From: Lucinisca nassula
Taxonomy: Eukaryota; Mollusca; Bivalvia; Lucinida; Lucinidae
Direction of reading: 5' to 3'
Assembly: GCA_963580285.1 (NCBI GenBank)
Contig: OY757015.1
Location: forward strand, 134,610,029 to 134,674,028
Length of the DNA: 64,000 nt
In this document: piece by piece, positions 10,888-20,554 of the stretch
Numbering within the stretch: the stretch's first letter is position 1
Layout: every line of letters begins with the position of its first letter
Notes under the pieces: generated by a model
Database searches by the model: none
What the model was told of the DNA's origin: nothing
What the model saw: the letters and a program-made list of their open reading frames with translations, nothing else
Program-made: the position numbers and the translations under genes

Positions 10888-11541
10888 ATGCCCCGGGGTG
10901 GCTTTGGCTGATCTTGGTGATCCTGAGGGGTTCGATAAGGACGGGAAGGAAGATCGCTTGTATGTCTTCCAGCTCTCTGGTGGGGTGTACAAAAGAAAAG
11001 AGGTCGCCCAAGCGGGGTCATTGAAATTCGGTGATTTCAGCGACATAGATACCTCTCATGCCGTTCCAAAGCGGGTTCATACGCTGGCCTTCACTGGGAG
11101 CAGGTGGGTTGCTTTTGCGGACCCCGTCCAACAAACAGGTTGTCTTATTGACATACAAATCTCGTCTCCGTACGTTGTGACTGGAAAGCAGCACAAAGTT
11201 AGGAAGGTAGTTAATAGTGGCACTCGACTGTGCTCGTATATCCCCGGGACGAAGAACATTGTCGTTTCCGAAGATAACGTGCTAAAGACAAGCAACGACC
11301 GGCAGGGAATCCTGAAAATAGTCTTCGAATTCCCCAAGCGGGAATCATTGGTATGGACTTGCCAACATCATCGATCATCCTTGTGCTAATTCTCGGAGAT
11401 AGACCCGACGACTTTGTTGATGTGTTACTCGGCTTCAAGCTCAATTGGAGTCAAGCAAATGCTAATAAAGAAGTTGCGATTTATATACAAGTACAGGAAA
11501 CGCCTCGAGTGCAGTTCACTCTTGAAGGAATCCAACACTAA
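10888..11541 (+). pseudogene. Polinton-like element gene 2, unknown protein, frameshifted
   Basis: Open frame 10898-11389 continues into another frame (11353-11541), implying a break near 11345. The predicted ~210 residues are rich in beta-prone segments (LYVFQLSGGVYK, LKIVFEFPK, EVAIYIQVQ) and have no recognised motif, signal peptide or membrane segment. It starts about 25 bp after gene 1 ends. Position and composition make it part of the element. I do not recognise the family; a virion component is possible. Confidence 0.45.
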
Positions 11542-11698
11542 GTTGAATACCGTCTTTTAGACCTACATAATATTTTCATAGGCCCAGTGTCTCTCAAAAG
11601 TCTGCGATTTACGCCCGGTGCGCTCACAGCAGACCAAGCTATAGTCAATATTAGCCAGTAGTTTATTTAAACCCACCCAGCTCGAGGGGTAGTACACG

Positions 11699-11785
11699 AT
11701 GGGCCTTTACCCAGGACTTGAAACCGGAGATAATTACCGACTTCAGAGATTTACACCCTTTCAATTATTTAGAGCGACAGGTTAG
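11699..11785 (+). CDS. 28-codon mini-ORF resembling the start of the downstream membrane protein
   Basis: Starts MGLYPGLETGDNYRLQ and stops after ATG-proximal residue 28. The next gene starts MTLYQPLDTLDKHRLQ: M.LY..L.T.D..RLQ is shared. It could be a truncated tandem duplicate of that gene or a short conserved protein of the element. No typical spacing evidence separates the two. Confidence 0.3.
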   Translation: MGLYPGLETGDNYRLQRFTPFQLFRATG

Positions 11786-11799
11786 AACATATTAGTACT

Positions 11800-12423
11800 A
11801 TGACTCTCTATCAACCACTTGATACTTTAGACAAACACCGCCTTCAGCACGTGGCCGAGGTCAAATTCCATCTCGAAAAAGAACGAGACTTCAGAGCCTC
11901 GCTGTACAAGAAATACAGACGTGGGGTTAATGTTGTGGATGGCATTGCTACCACACTTACTGCGGCTAGCCTAGGGCTCGCTGCTTCCGGCGTCGGGCTC
12001 TTGTCGACTATCATCGCGGTGCCTGTCGCTCTTGGCCTTCAAGCTGGAGCGATTGTGTGTGGTTTGCTGGGTATTGGCGGGATTTTTATTGGCCGGAGGC
12101 TCCAAACAAAAGCCAAAAAAAAACACGACGAGATTCGTATCTTGGCTGAGTCAAAACTGAACTCAATCGCAGACCGCATTTCTATCGCGCTGAATGACGA
12201 TAATATATCTGAAACAGAATTTCGCCTGATTCTGTGTGAAATCGACAAATTCAATCAGATGAAAGAAGAAATTCGTGGACGCAAAAAAGGGACTTTTGGT
12301 TTTTCAGGGGAGTACAAAAAGACGTTGTTTCAACGTTCGAAAGACGAGGCGTTAATGATGGCCCGTACCAAGCTGTTGGAAGAGTTGGCCAAAGCTGGTT
12401 ACAGTGGCGCTTCTTGCTGCTGA
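11800..12423 (+). CDS. Polinton-like element gene 3: intact two-TM membrane protein
   Basis: The only undamaged gene of the block, 207 aa from ATG to TGA. Residues ~1-48 are charged and probably helical. Residues ~50-100 hold two hydrophobic segments (ASLGLAASGVGLLSTIIAVP and ALGLQAGAIVCGLLGIGGIF). A basic stretch follows (RRLQTKAKKK), then a long charged, coiled-coil-like C-terminus ending SGASCC. The ending CC could be lipidated (inference). The arrangement resembles a membrane-remodelling or virion-membrane protein, but no enzymatic motif is visible. The gene lies between gene 2 and the integrase on the same strand. Confidence 0.6.
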   Translation: MTLYQPLDTLDKHRLQHVAEVKFHLEKERDFRASLYKKYRRGVNVVDGIATTLTAASLGLAASGVGLLSTIIAVPVALGLQAGAIVCGLLGIGGIFIGRRLQTKAKKKHDEIRILAESKLNSIADRISIALNDDNISETEFRLILCEIDKFNQMKEEIRGRKKGTFGFSGEYKKTLFQRSKDEALMMARTKLLEELAKAGYSGASCC

Positions 12424-12493
12424 GCTTAATGTTTCCGTTAGAGACTTACCCGTTGCAGAGCAACGATAGCAATGCTAACAAAGCAATAAATAC

Positions 12494-13497
12494 ATGGATC
12501 GGAAGTTGTCCATCCGCCTTGCAGATATTTATTACAGCCCTAAGGGTTACTGGAGGGGTCTTGAGGCCATAAAGAAGCTGGCTTCTGCGGTTAAGACCTC
12601 AGAAGATGTGGCCCGAGCTTGGTTGAAGAAGTAGGCCATCTGGCAAATCTACCTCGCCGCCCCGCGGCACATTCCACGACCAAAATTCGACATCACCACG
12701 CCGAACAAGATCCAGCAAGCTGACCTGCTCTTTCTGCCGCACGACCGTGTTCGCAAAGCGAACAAGCGCACATACAAATACGCCCTTACCGTGGTTGATG
12801 TAGCCTCACGCTACAAAGAAACTGAGCCTCTGGCCACTAAAGAAGCCAAAGAAAGTGCTGAAGCTTCGTCTCGCATCTACAGGCGAGGCCCGTTGAGGTG
12901 GCCCAAATTGCTCCAGGTTGATGCCGGCCGTGAGTTCATGGGCTCTGTCAGCCAGCTGTTTGCAAAGCACTCTGTCCAGGTTCAGCACGGTCGGGTTGAC
13001 ATCCATCGGGACCCGGGCATTGTTGAGCGCTTCAATCGTACCTTGGCTGAGCGGCTCTTTGGGCACCAGTACGCTCACTTCTGGTCAGAGGTCTACAGAG
13101 TGGGTGAAAAGGTTGTCTGCCGTTGTGGCAGCCTTGAATGGCGAGGTCACCCGACTGACCGACAAAAAGCCCTCTGAGGCCATGAGGGTGCGATCAGTAC
13201 ACAAAAGCCCTCCTCTGTTCTTCCTGGTCGTCCTGTTAGTCTCGAGAAGACAAAAATCCCCTCCGGTGTCGACGTTCGCTATTTGTACCAGCCTGGCGAG
13301 CTTGAAGGGGGCGCCGGCGAGCGACTGATTTCATATGGTCCCTGGATGTGCACCGGCTCGGGCGCACAGTGACCAAACCCGACGAGCAAGTGTTGTATTA
13401 CCTGAAGGATGGACCTCAGCGCAGCTTTGTGCGCGAGGAACTCCTTGTTGTGCCACCGGACACTCAGCTTTCTCCGGATGGGGTTCTCAAGCGCTGA
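12494..13497 (+). pseudogene. Polinton-like DDE integrase, broken
   Basis: ATG at 12494, in-frame TAG at 12632-12634, then open to 13177; later parts continue in other frames (13130-13200, about 13240-13320, about 13320-13497), so at least three frame breaks. The rve-type core is readable: catalytic Asp in QADLLFLPHDRV (codon 12722), Asp in LQVDAGREF (codon 12920), Glu in GIVERFNRTL (codon 13025), with 34 residues between the last two. The C-terminus (RYLYQPGELEG, then SFVREELLVVPP) looks like the small barrel that follows integrases of this type. Its TGA (13495-13497) overlaps the end of the convergent helicase gene. Confidence 0.75.
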
Positions 13498-14974
13498 GGA
13501 CCGCGTGACCTCTTTTTTGGTTGCACACTAGGCACGTCAGGCGAACATTGTCACGGTTGTAGCCTTGGGTATTGTCCAGCCGGTAAACAATGAACTGCTG
13601 GGTGTCCTTTGGTTGGTAAGCCCATAGGAGCTCAATATCGCACGCGGCACACTGATTGTTCGGTGCCTCCTTCAGTGCTAGGATGTGATCAACCTTCAGG
13701 CTAAACCAGAGCCCCTTGGCTTGGTCCTGTCGCTTTTGGGCCACAAGCTTCTTCGCAATAACCTTGCGTATATACGCCGCATATTGCTGCTCGGTGAGTA
13801 TGGGTGGCCCCTCAGAACCCTCCTCTGGGGGACAGACTACCCTTTCGAGTTGGTGCATGTACTCCACCCTTGACACTGCCAAATATGCCAGACTGGACCA
13901 CTGCAGGTAGTCATCGATAATCCAGACTTTTTTGGGGTCTGTGATGGTGAGACCTTGTCTTGAGTGGACTGTGATGGCATAGCCAAGAGCCCAATCCTGA
14001 CCCCATATGCCGTCGAGGACCTCGCGGGCGGTTTGCAAGGAAACCTCGACAACGTCGTTCAGAACGAGCTCCTGCTGGTCTCGCTCACCATCCAGCACCA
14101 AGGGCCCAGGGATGGTGATCATTATGTTTTGCCGCCGAGTATCCTTAGGACGATATAGCAGAGCAACGGGGAGGTCAGGGAAATGCTTCTCATGACTCTC
14201 GAACAGCCGCATCTGGGCCCGGTCGCGAACCTTCTGCCTGGAGGTCAGGATCAAGTCCCCCGGCTTCCAAGCTTCCACGAATCTGTCCCATCCAAGGCAG
14301 GCCGGTAGCGCTTGTCTCGTAGCCCGACACTGTACTCGGTCTGGTTGGAGACGGATCTCCTTTTTAAGAGCTTTCAGAACCGGTTCTTTTGCCCTGTGGT
14401 CTGTCAGGACCTCTTCATAGTAATCGGCTCTCCGCTGCAGCCAGTTGTGCGGCATTTCTCCGGCGATTGGGGGCGGCTGCCCCTGGTCGCCACAACAGAT
14501 GACCTGGACGCCCCGACCATCGAGCCAGTCGAGGAAGGTTTCCAGAGTGGGGCGGGGCACTGTGCAGATCTCATCCCAGATTATCACGCGGGGAATGAAC
14601 TTCTGTCCCAACCTTTTGGGTGTCCAGTCTGTCTGGCCACTCCAGCGGAAGAAGCTGTGATAGGTCTGGGTTTGGACGCCCCTGGCCCGCATCTCTTTGG
14701 CCAGGCGATAGGTTTGGGTTAAGACGAGGGGTGTTTTGCCGCGGCAGCGCTCGATCGCTTGGGTGGTCTTGCCGCTACCTCCACCACCGTTTAGTTAACT
14801 CAGCTGGTATCGGGTCAGGGGATCGTCATAAAGTGACGCGGACGAATCGGGCAGGTCTTTGATGTTTGCTATATATTCAAGGTCGGGGGCGTAGACCGCG
14901 TGCCACAATGGCATGTAGAGTTGTTCACCCTTGTCACGCCACTGAGCTGGGGCAATCACGTCTCGTGGTGACAT
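13487..14974 (-). pseudogene. SF1 helicase with C-terminal HNH-like zinc module, one nonsense codon
   Basis: One frame of 496 codons runs from the ATG at 14974 to TGA at 13487, broken only by TAA at 14795-14797, seven residues before the Walker A (GGGGSGKTT, 14765-14788). Walker B is VIIWDEI (~14570-14590), motif III CGDQGQPPP (~14464-14490), motif V-like TVHSRQGLT, and motif VI-like LAVSRVEY (~13861-13879). The last ~70 residues form a second domain with CAACDIELLW, YRLDNTQGYNRDNVRLTC and CNQKRGH: two Cys pairs and an HNH-like RLDN..G....NV. The order fits an RecD/Pif1-type SF1 helicase fused to an HNH nuclease fold. The same frame stays open upstream of the ATG to about 15064, where it meets the polymerase frame. 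Confidence 0.75.
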
Positions 14975-15060
14975 CGGTGTCTCCTCCTCGTGGCGGGTGT
15001 AACAGATGCGACATTTTCCTTTAGGGTAGATTTCATGAGGTTTGAAAGTCTCAACTCCCT

Positions 15061-16944
15061 CTAGTTTTTGAGCGCCGCTTTCCGGACATACATGTAGATA
15101 GAATCGGTAGCCACTCGGACGGCCTCTTCGGGTTCAAACCTTGTAAGCATGGAGATTAGATTGATGCTCGCCCTCAGGTGAGCGTACTGTGGTTGGGAGC
15201 CATCATAATACCTGAGAACATAACCTAGAGGGCACTTTTCGGGAGCTCCGACCAGGGTGCCGCTTTGGCGGGTGTCTCGCACGAGGAAGTAGAGTTCTTC
15301 CTGGTCAGTCACAAGCCTTCGTGTCAGTCTTTTGCCGCCAGCTCCATTGGCAGCTTTGACGCCCTGGGTGAACTTGCCGATAACACTGCAGCTTTGATCA
15401 CGGTCTTCTCGGAGCCACACATCGGTTTGCTTCTTAAAGGCGATAATGGCTTCCCGAACAAGGCAGGGATGACAGGATGGCAGGTTGCATCAAACTTGCA
15501 TTCTTGAATCTCCCCGAAGCCTGCGCCTATGTCTTTGGGAGAGCGCCATTGATGGCTACACGGACCATCCGGTGGGTTGGGTGTCCGAACCGCTCGAAAT
15601 AGGGTTTGGCTTCACCAATGCCCTGGAAGGATGCCGGATAGCAGGCCTTCATGTCGATGCTGATGACTTCCCTCGTGTCATAATTCATAAAGTGACAGAG
15701 GCCGCCGTGACCGTGCTCCACACAGGCCTTCTCGACATCTGGAAGGAGGTTGGCTGGGGTTGGCTTCCAACCGTTCCTTTCCTTTGCCACAATACTGGCC
15801 GCGTGATTTTCGCCGAAGGCTCTTTTAGCAAGTTCAGGGTTACCATGTTTGGCGCAGATTGCTTGGAGTCGCTCTTATGCCTCCCGTGTCCTGTAGGTGC
15901 GGCCGTCCTGGAGCACGAACTGGTCGACTGAGAGTTGTCGGCCTACATTAATGTCTTGGCTACCTAGGAGCCAGACCGCAATCGGCTCCCCACGGGTTGC
16001 TTCCCGAATGACCTGCCAGACTTCGCCCTCGTAGATGTGAACCTCTCTACTCTGGGGGAAGTAGAGGTCTTTGGACCAAGCGTGGCCGTTGTGGCAGATG
16101 AGTTCTATGGATCTATGACCACCATTCCCACCTCAACCATATTTGCCACTGTTGAAAATATCCTCCCAGCAATGTCCCTCAGGATGATTGCTCGCTTAAG
16201 AATTTTCTCTAGGTTAGACACATCTACAACCGCGGCTCCATGTTCACGGATCCTCTCTTCCCATTCCTGTATTATCCGGTGGCGGGTCGGTGTCAAACCC
16301 TGACCCCTCAGGGCGCCTTCAAAATGCTCCACAACTCGCTGGGCCACACAGTTGAGGTCACCATCTCTTAGTAGGGCGAGACTGGCAGGATCCGGGTCTC
16401 TGATGGGGTAGAGGCCGTAGACGACAGCGGTTACGGGATAGGGGTTTAGGTAGAAGACTTTGTCAATTCCAGTCAAAACACCAGGCCGAGTGTCCCGTGA
16501 AACCTCAACGATGGCCTGTCCCCTCCTTCTCTCCTCGCGAACTGGGTCAAATTTGTCTTCTAAGAACCAACCACCTCCTTGTTGTTTGCGAAGAAACTTG
16601 AGTTTCAATACAAATCCACCCTCCGGAAGGTTATCAAGCAACCTTGCCGCCCTCTCGTCTATCATGCTGGCATCAGCCAATCGACTCGCTCTGGCATGAA
16701 CACTGTCAACAAATTCGACATCGCCGATACCAAATGGGTCTTCTGCCTCCTTTTTCCATGTAGAGAAGATTGCAGCGGCGCCGTCGACTTCGAACTCATC
16801 TTTGGCGTCGTTCAGAATCTCGACCCACTAATCGTCTGGAAGCCCCACCGGGTGATGGACCTAACTGTCCAGGTCGGTAAATTGTTGACCCTGTCGGACT
16901 GGGTCGGGCATTTCTGCAAGAATCTCATTGATCAATTCGTGCAT
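15061..16944 (-). pseudogene. Family B DNA polymerase of Polinton-like type, multiply broken
   Basis: Leftward gene starting at ATG 16942-16944, directly below a promoter-like motif (16956-16990). The N-terminal frame has stops at 16861-16863 and 16828-16830 and otherwise runs to 16105. It then passes to the frame 15790-15527 and then 15420-15061, so at least two frameshifts. Palm motif A is visible as SIDMKACYPASFQG (Asp codon at ~15653), and motif C as VATDSIYMYV (15091-15111). The segment QPQYAHLRASINLISML before motif C fits the end of the palm. The last frame ends at TAG 15061, and the helicase frame picks up one nucleotide out of phase at a T5 run (15065-15069). Known role of the family: replication of the element's own DNA. 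Confidence 0.7.
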
Positions 16945-16955
16945 GTCGTTAAACG

Positions 16956-16990
16956 GGTATACTATTTACACAAAATCTCTAAATGGAAAT
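16956..16990 (-). promoter_or_regulatory. Promoter-like motif shared with the second Polinton fragment
   Basis: On the plus strand: GGTATACTAT-TTACA, then ATCTCTAAATGGAAAT. The same arrangement stands at 43402-43437. Both copies lie 10-12 bp upstream of a leftward ATG (16944; 43392), so the shared element probably acts as a core promoter with a very short 5' leader. The minus-strand AGTATACC could serve as a TATA-like box. Confidence 0.6.
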
Positions 16991-17044
16991 TCGAAGGTCA
17001 AGGAGCTCGCACATTACAAGCTCGAATGGTATCCTGGCTTCCAC

Positions 17045-17515
17045 AGTGAAAAATGAACAAAATAAGGACAAATACGCAATGCGAATTTACACCAATACAT
17101 ACTGATACACTGGCAATACAGTACGTATTTACGTCCGTCTTGTGCGCAAATACGGAAATAATAAGCAACTGGTGTGACAAAGTTTACGCAACAAAACGTG
17201 TGCGTATTGGAGGACGTATTTTTGAAAAATACAGAAGAAATAAGCAGCGGGTGCAACAAATGTTACGCAGCAAAATGTTTATGTATTGAAGGACTTATTT
17301 TTGAAAAATACAGAAAAAGTACGCAGCTTGTGCGTCAAACCTTGCGCAAAAAACGCATGCATATTGGTTTATATACATTTGAAAAATACGGAAAAATACG
17401 CTGGTGGTTTGTCAACGAATTCGGTTCGTGATGACAAGTGTATTCATGACAGAATAGAAAAGAAAAACAATCCTGTCAGTTTCACGTTGTGCAGCTATTC
17501 GCATACGTATTGTCT
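17045..17515 (+). repeat. Terminal-repeat-like region of the Polinton-like element
   Basis: Degenerate tandem units of about 75 bp built from GTGTGACAAAGTTTACGCA, CGTGTGCGTATTGGAGGAC and TTTTTGAAAAATAC. The reverse complement of 42890-43145 shows the same vocabulary (GTGTGACAAAGTTTACGTG, AATACGCA). It sits just outside the polymerase start, where a Polinton terminal inverted repeat is expected. The outer end is not sharply defined. Confidence 0.5.
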
Positions 17516-17794
17516 ATATGGATCACAGAAAGTAACTATACATGCATAGTGTCCTAGCCTAGGCTGGGAATATTGTGCTTTTAGGCCAAGATTTTGCAGA
17601 ATTGTACATATTTTGTATATTATTTTGAATACGAAATGCATGTCCGACAAGAATTTCACAGCAATATGATAATAGTCTACATGTAGACATTACGAAAAAC
17701 TGCCTGCACAAATACATTGTAAATATTTTGCCGAAAAAGGAAACATTTTAAGATGAAACATTGTGATTGTTTTCTAATCTCTACTAAAAATATA
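17516..17794. other. No recognisable feature
   Basis: AT-rich; no gene or repeat recognised. Confidence 0.35.
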
Positions 17795-18180
17795 GATTGT
17801 GGGTACGCGTTAGAACCGCTCATTGAAGCGGTTCTAACGAGTTCCCACAATCTATTTTTGAGTAGAAATAAGAAAAATAAGGTTTTCCCCTGTTAACCCC
17901 AGTTTTACTATATAAAAGGGGGGTTCAATGGGGTCACAATTATATAGGTGTGTTTTCGTGACGCAAGGAACACCCAAAGATTCTTGGTTCATTCTGATTC
18001 AACATTACATCACAAAAACACGCCTATATGATTCTGACCCCCATGGACCCCACTTTTATAAAGAAAAACTGTGGTTTACAGGGGGTAAACCTTATTTTTC
18101 TTATTTCTGCTCTGAATTATAGATTGACGGTAATCGTTAGAACCGCCTCACAATCTATATTTTGAGCAGAAATAAGGAAA
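17795..18180. mobile_element. Foldback MITEs, family FB1 (two overlapping copies)
   Basis: A long palindrome. TAGATTGTGGGTACGCG is followed by GTTAGAACCGCTCATTGAAGCGGTTCTAACG and CCCACAATCTA, flanked by AGAAATAAGAAAAATAAGG arms, then CCAGTTTTACTATATAAAAG and ATTATATAGGTGTGTTTTCGTG. At 18000-18180 the same modules recur in reverse order. Other copies or parts are at 1665, 19095, 27410, 29510, 31075, 33320, 40370 and 42025. No transposase; probably mobilised in trans. Confidence 0.65.
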
Positions 18181-18264
18181 ATATCACAATTTTTCATTTA
18201 AAATTTTCGTTTTTAGATGGTAAAATTCACAATGTATTTGTACAGGCATGTTTGCGTAATGAAT

Positions 18265-18822
18265 TCCAGATACAGCTAGGCTACAGTGTAGGCCTACTAA
18301 TGAAGCTGAAGCTATTAAACAACAGGAAGCAACCTCTAGCCCTTGCTTAGTCACGCCCCGTCAAGGAAGTTAACTCTGTTGTTGTCGACATTCTATGGTT
18401 AGGTTAGCTTGTCTAAGGTAGTTAGCAATCGCCAAACAACGATCGAACTATTGGCTTGAAGACCTGACAATCAATTCTGGCATGGGGTTACATTGAGGTT
18501 AAATGCATTATTACATATTAAAATCCATTCCTGAAGTGACAATGAAATTGTGCAGATTTGGTGTGTAAAATGCTTTAACAATGGTTACAAAAGATAGGTC
18601 TGGAGAAAATGTTGGAGTGACAATAATGCAGGGTGTGACCTTCATTCTTTTCCCAAAACCAAGTGTAGACTATGAAAATTGTAGGTTTAAAGATTAAATA
18701 ATGGAATAGTCTGTACTGTTTCGACTGATAGATTAAAATGACAATTTCATAGTATCCACATTTTTTATCACTTTACAACCAATCTTTGATCAACGTCGAA
18801 CTAACATCGATTCGATGTTTAG
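18265..18822. other. No recognisable feature
   Basis: No credible frame or repeat. Confidence 0.35.
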
Positions 18823-19075
18823 TTTGTTTGTTGATTTGAAGTCGTCCCTGTCAACACTGTAAAGGTCATTTTGGAGACGTTGCTTCCAATTTTGTGGGAC
18901 TTTTATCCGACATTAAGATGAAATGGCATCTCAAGCCCTGCCGCCCAATAAAACCAAAAGGGTTTATAAGCATGGGCGGGCCGACTCGCGCCGCGTTGCC
19001 AAGGCAGGCTTAGATCCTCTAAGCGGTTTACCAGTACTCGTGTGCGGGCTGGTTTCAGGTCTGCTTGGAAGCATC
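18823..19075 (-). mobile_element. SINE-like element S1
   Basis: Minus-strand copy lacking the outermost 5' hairpin; runs up to the foldback element at 19095. Confidence 0.65.
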
Positions 19076-19094
19076 ACATCACGTGAATAAGTCC

Positions 19095-19290
19095 GTGAAA
19101 TGAACATCCACCTAATCCCCACTATATATAGAGAAAACTGGGGTTTACGGGGTATACATTATTTTTCTTATTTCTGCTCCAAGACATAGGTTGTGGGTAC
19201 TCGTTACAACAACCTCATTGACCGCCTCAACGAAGCGGTTCTAACGAGCACCCACAATCTATGTTTGCAGTATAACTTCCATGAACGCGC
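19095..19290. mobile_element. Foldback MITE FB1
   Basis: Arms 'ACTGGGGTTTACGGGG' and 'TTATTTCTGCTCC', and the central hairpin at about 19200-19250 (CCGCCTCAACGAAGCGGTTCTAACGAG). Confidence 0.6.
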
Positions 19291-19640
19291 CGGAATTCGG
19301 AAGAAACGCCTGTAAAATGACCTAAATAATGTTTGCAGGGGTGTCTAATCTCAAACCAAACAGCAGAAATAAGAAAATAGGACCCCATTCTTCCAGGGTG
19401 AATATCAGACAGACACATAAATTACTCTCTGAACTGTCTGCACACCTCCCATGAGACTCATTGCTGGCCATAATTTACCTGCCGATGCCTGAGTTGTAAA
19501 ATTAACTCCAGCACTGGTGTTATCTTCTAGGTTTTCAGAAAGTCAAAGGGGAACTTGAATACAATTTGCCCACTGTGTATAGCTACCGTTTTCTTATTGA
19601 TAACTTGAAGTGCAATATCATTCCATGATAATCATATGAC
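19291..19640. other. No gene; weak SINE-tail remnant
   Basis: 19310-19360 resembles the tail shared by S2 (AAAATGACCTAAATAATG). Nothing else recognised. Confidence 0.3.
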
Positions 19641-19650
19641 TATGTGTTAC

Positions 19651-19695
19651 ACACACACACACACACACGCACGCACGCATGCACGCACATGCACG
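19651..19695. repeat. CA and GCAC microsatellite
   Basis: (CA)n followed by repeated GCAC/GCATGC units. Confidence 0.9.
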
Positions 19696-19849
19696 CAGAT
19701 GGAGTGAGAGAGTCTTGAAATTAAAAAAAAAAAAATAGAAACTAGAGGCCATATACAATCTAATCAGCAAAAAAACAAGGATGCTGATCAGACTGCATGG
19801 GTGTTCAGGTTGATCTTCAACTTTTTTGGCGTTGAAACCACAGAAGCTT

Positions 19850-20545
19850 TTTAGCTCAGCAGAGCCAAAGGCTCCGGGGGAGCTTATAGGATAGGCAGTT
19901 GTCCGTCGTTGTCGTCGTCGTCGTCGTCGTCTGGCGTTAACATTTTCAAACGACATCTCCTCTGAAGCCACTGGGCCGATTGAGTCCAAATTTCATTTGT
20001 AGCAACCTTGGGCTGGGGGATTGAAAGTTTGTGTTTTTTATGAAATTCGGCTCATTGGTTTGGTTGCTATGGCAACTTAGAGTTTCCATAGACTTATAAT
20101 GGGGAAAATTGAAAAATGGCATTTACTGCCAAGCCACTGCAGATATTTTGACAAAACTTTCATAGAAATATTCCTTAGGCAATCTACTATCTGCCATATG
20201 ATTTTCGGCCTACTGCTCATTTGTATTGGTTGCCGGTTGCCATGGAAACCAAAATGAAAAAATAGAAAAAAAATACTTAAAAAATCATCTCCTCAGAAAC
20301 CGTATGCTCTATGAGGCTGAAAGTTTATGGAAATATTCACCATATTTGCCTTTACAGGTTTTGTGTTTTCAATGAAATTCGGCTCATTAGTTTGGTTGCT
20401 TTGGCAACTTAGATTTTCCATAGACTTATAATGGGGAAAATTGAAAAATGGCATTAACTACAAAGCCTTTGCAGATATTTTGACAAAACTTTCATAGAAA
20501 TGTTCCTTTAGTAAACTTCTCTCAGCCATATGCTTTTATGTCAAC
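19850..20545 (+). repeat. Two-unit ~320-bp repeat with GTC microsatellite
   Basis: (GTC)n at 19905-19932, then two similar blocks (20030-20215 and 20350-20535) sharing AAATTCGGCTCATTGGTTTG, 'ATAGACTTATAATGGGGAAA' and 'GACAAAACTTTCATAGAAAT'. Precedes the satellite at 20.56 kb and probably belongs to the same composite element. Confidence 0.6.
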
Positions 20546-20554
20546 CTGGGGGTC

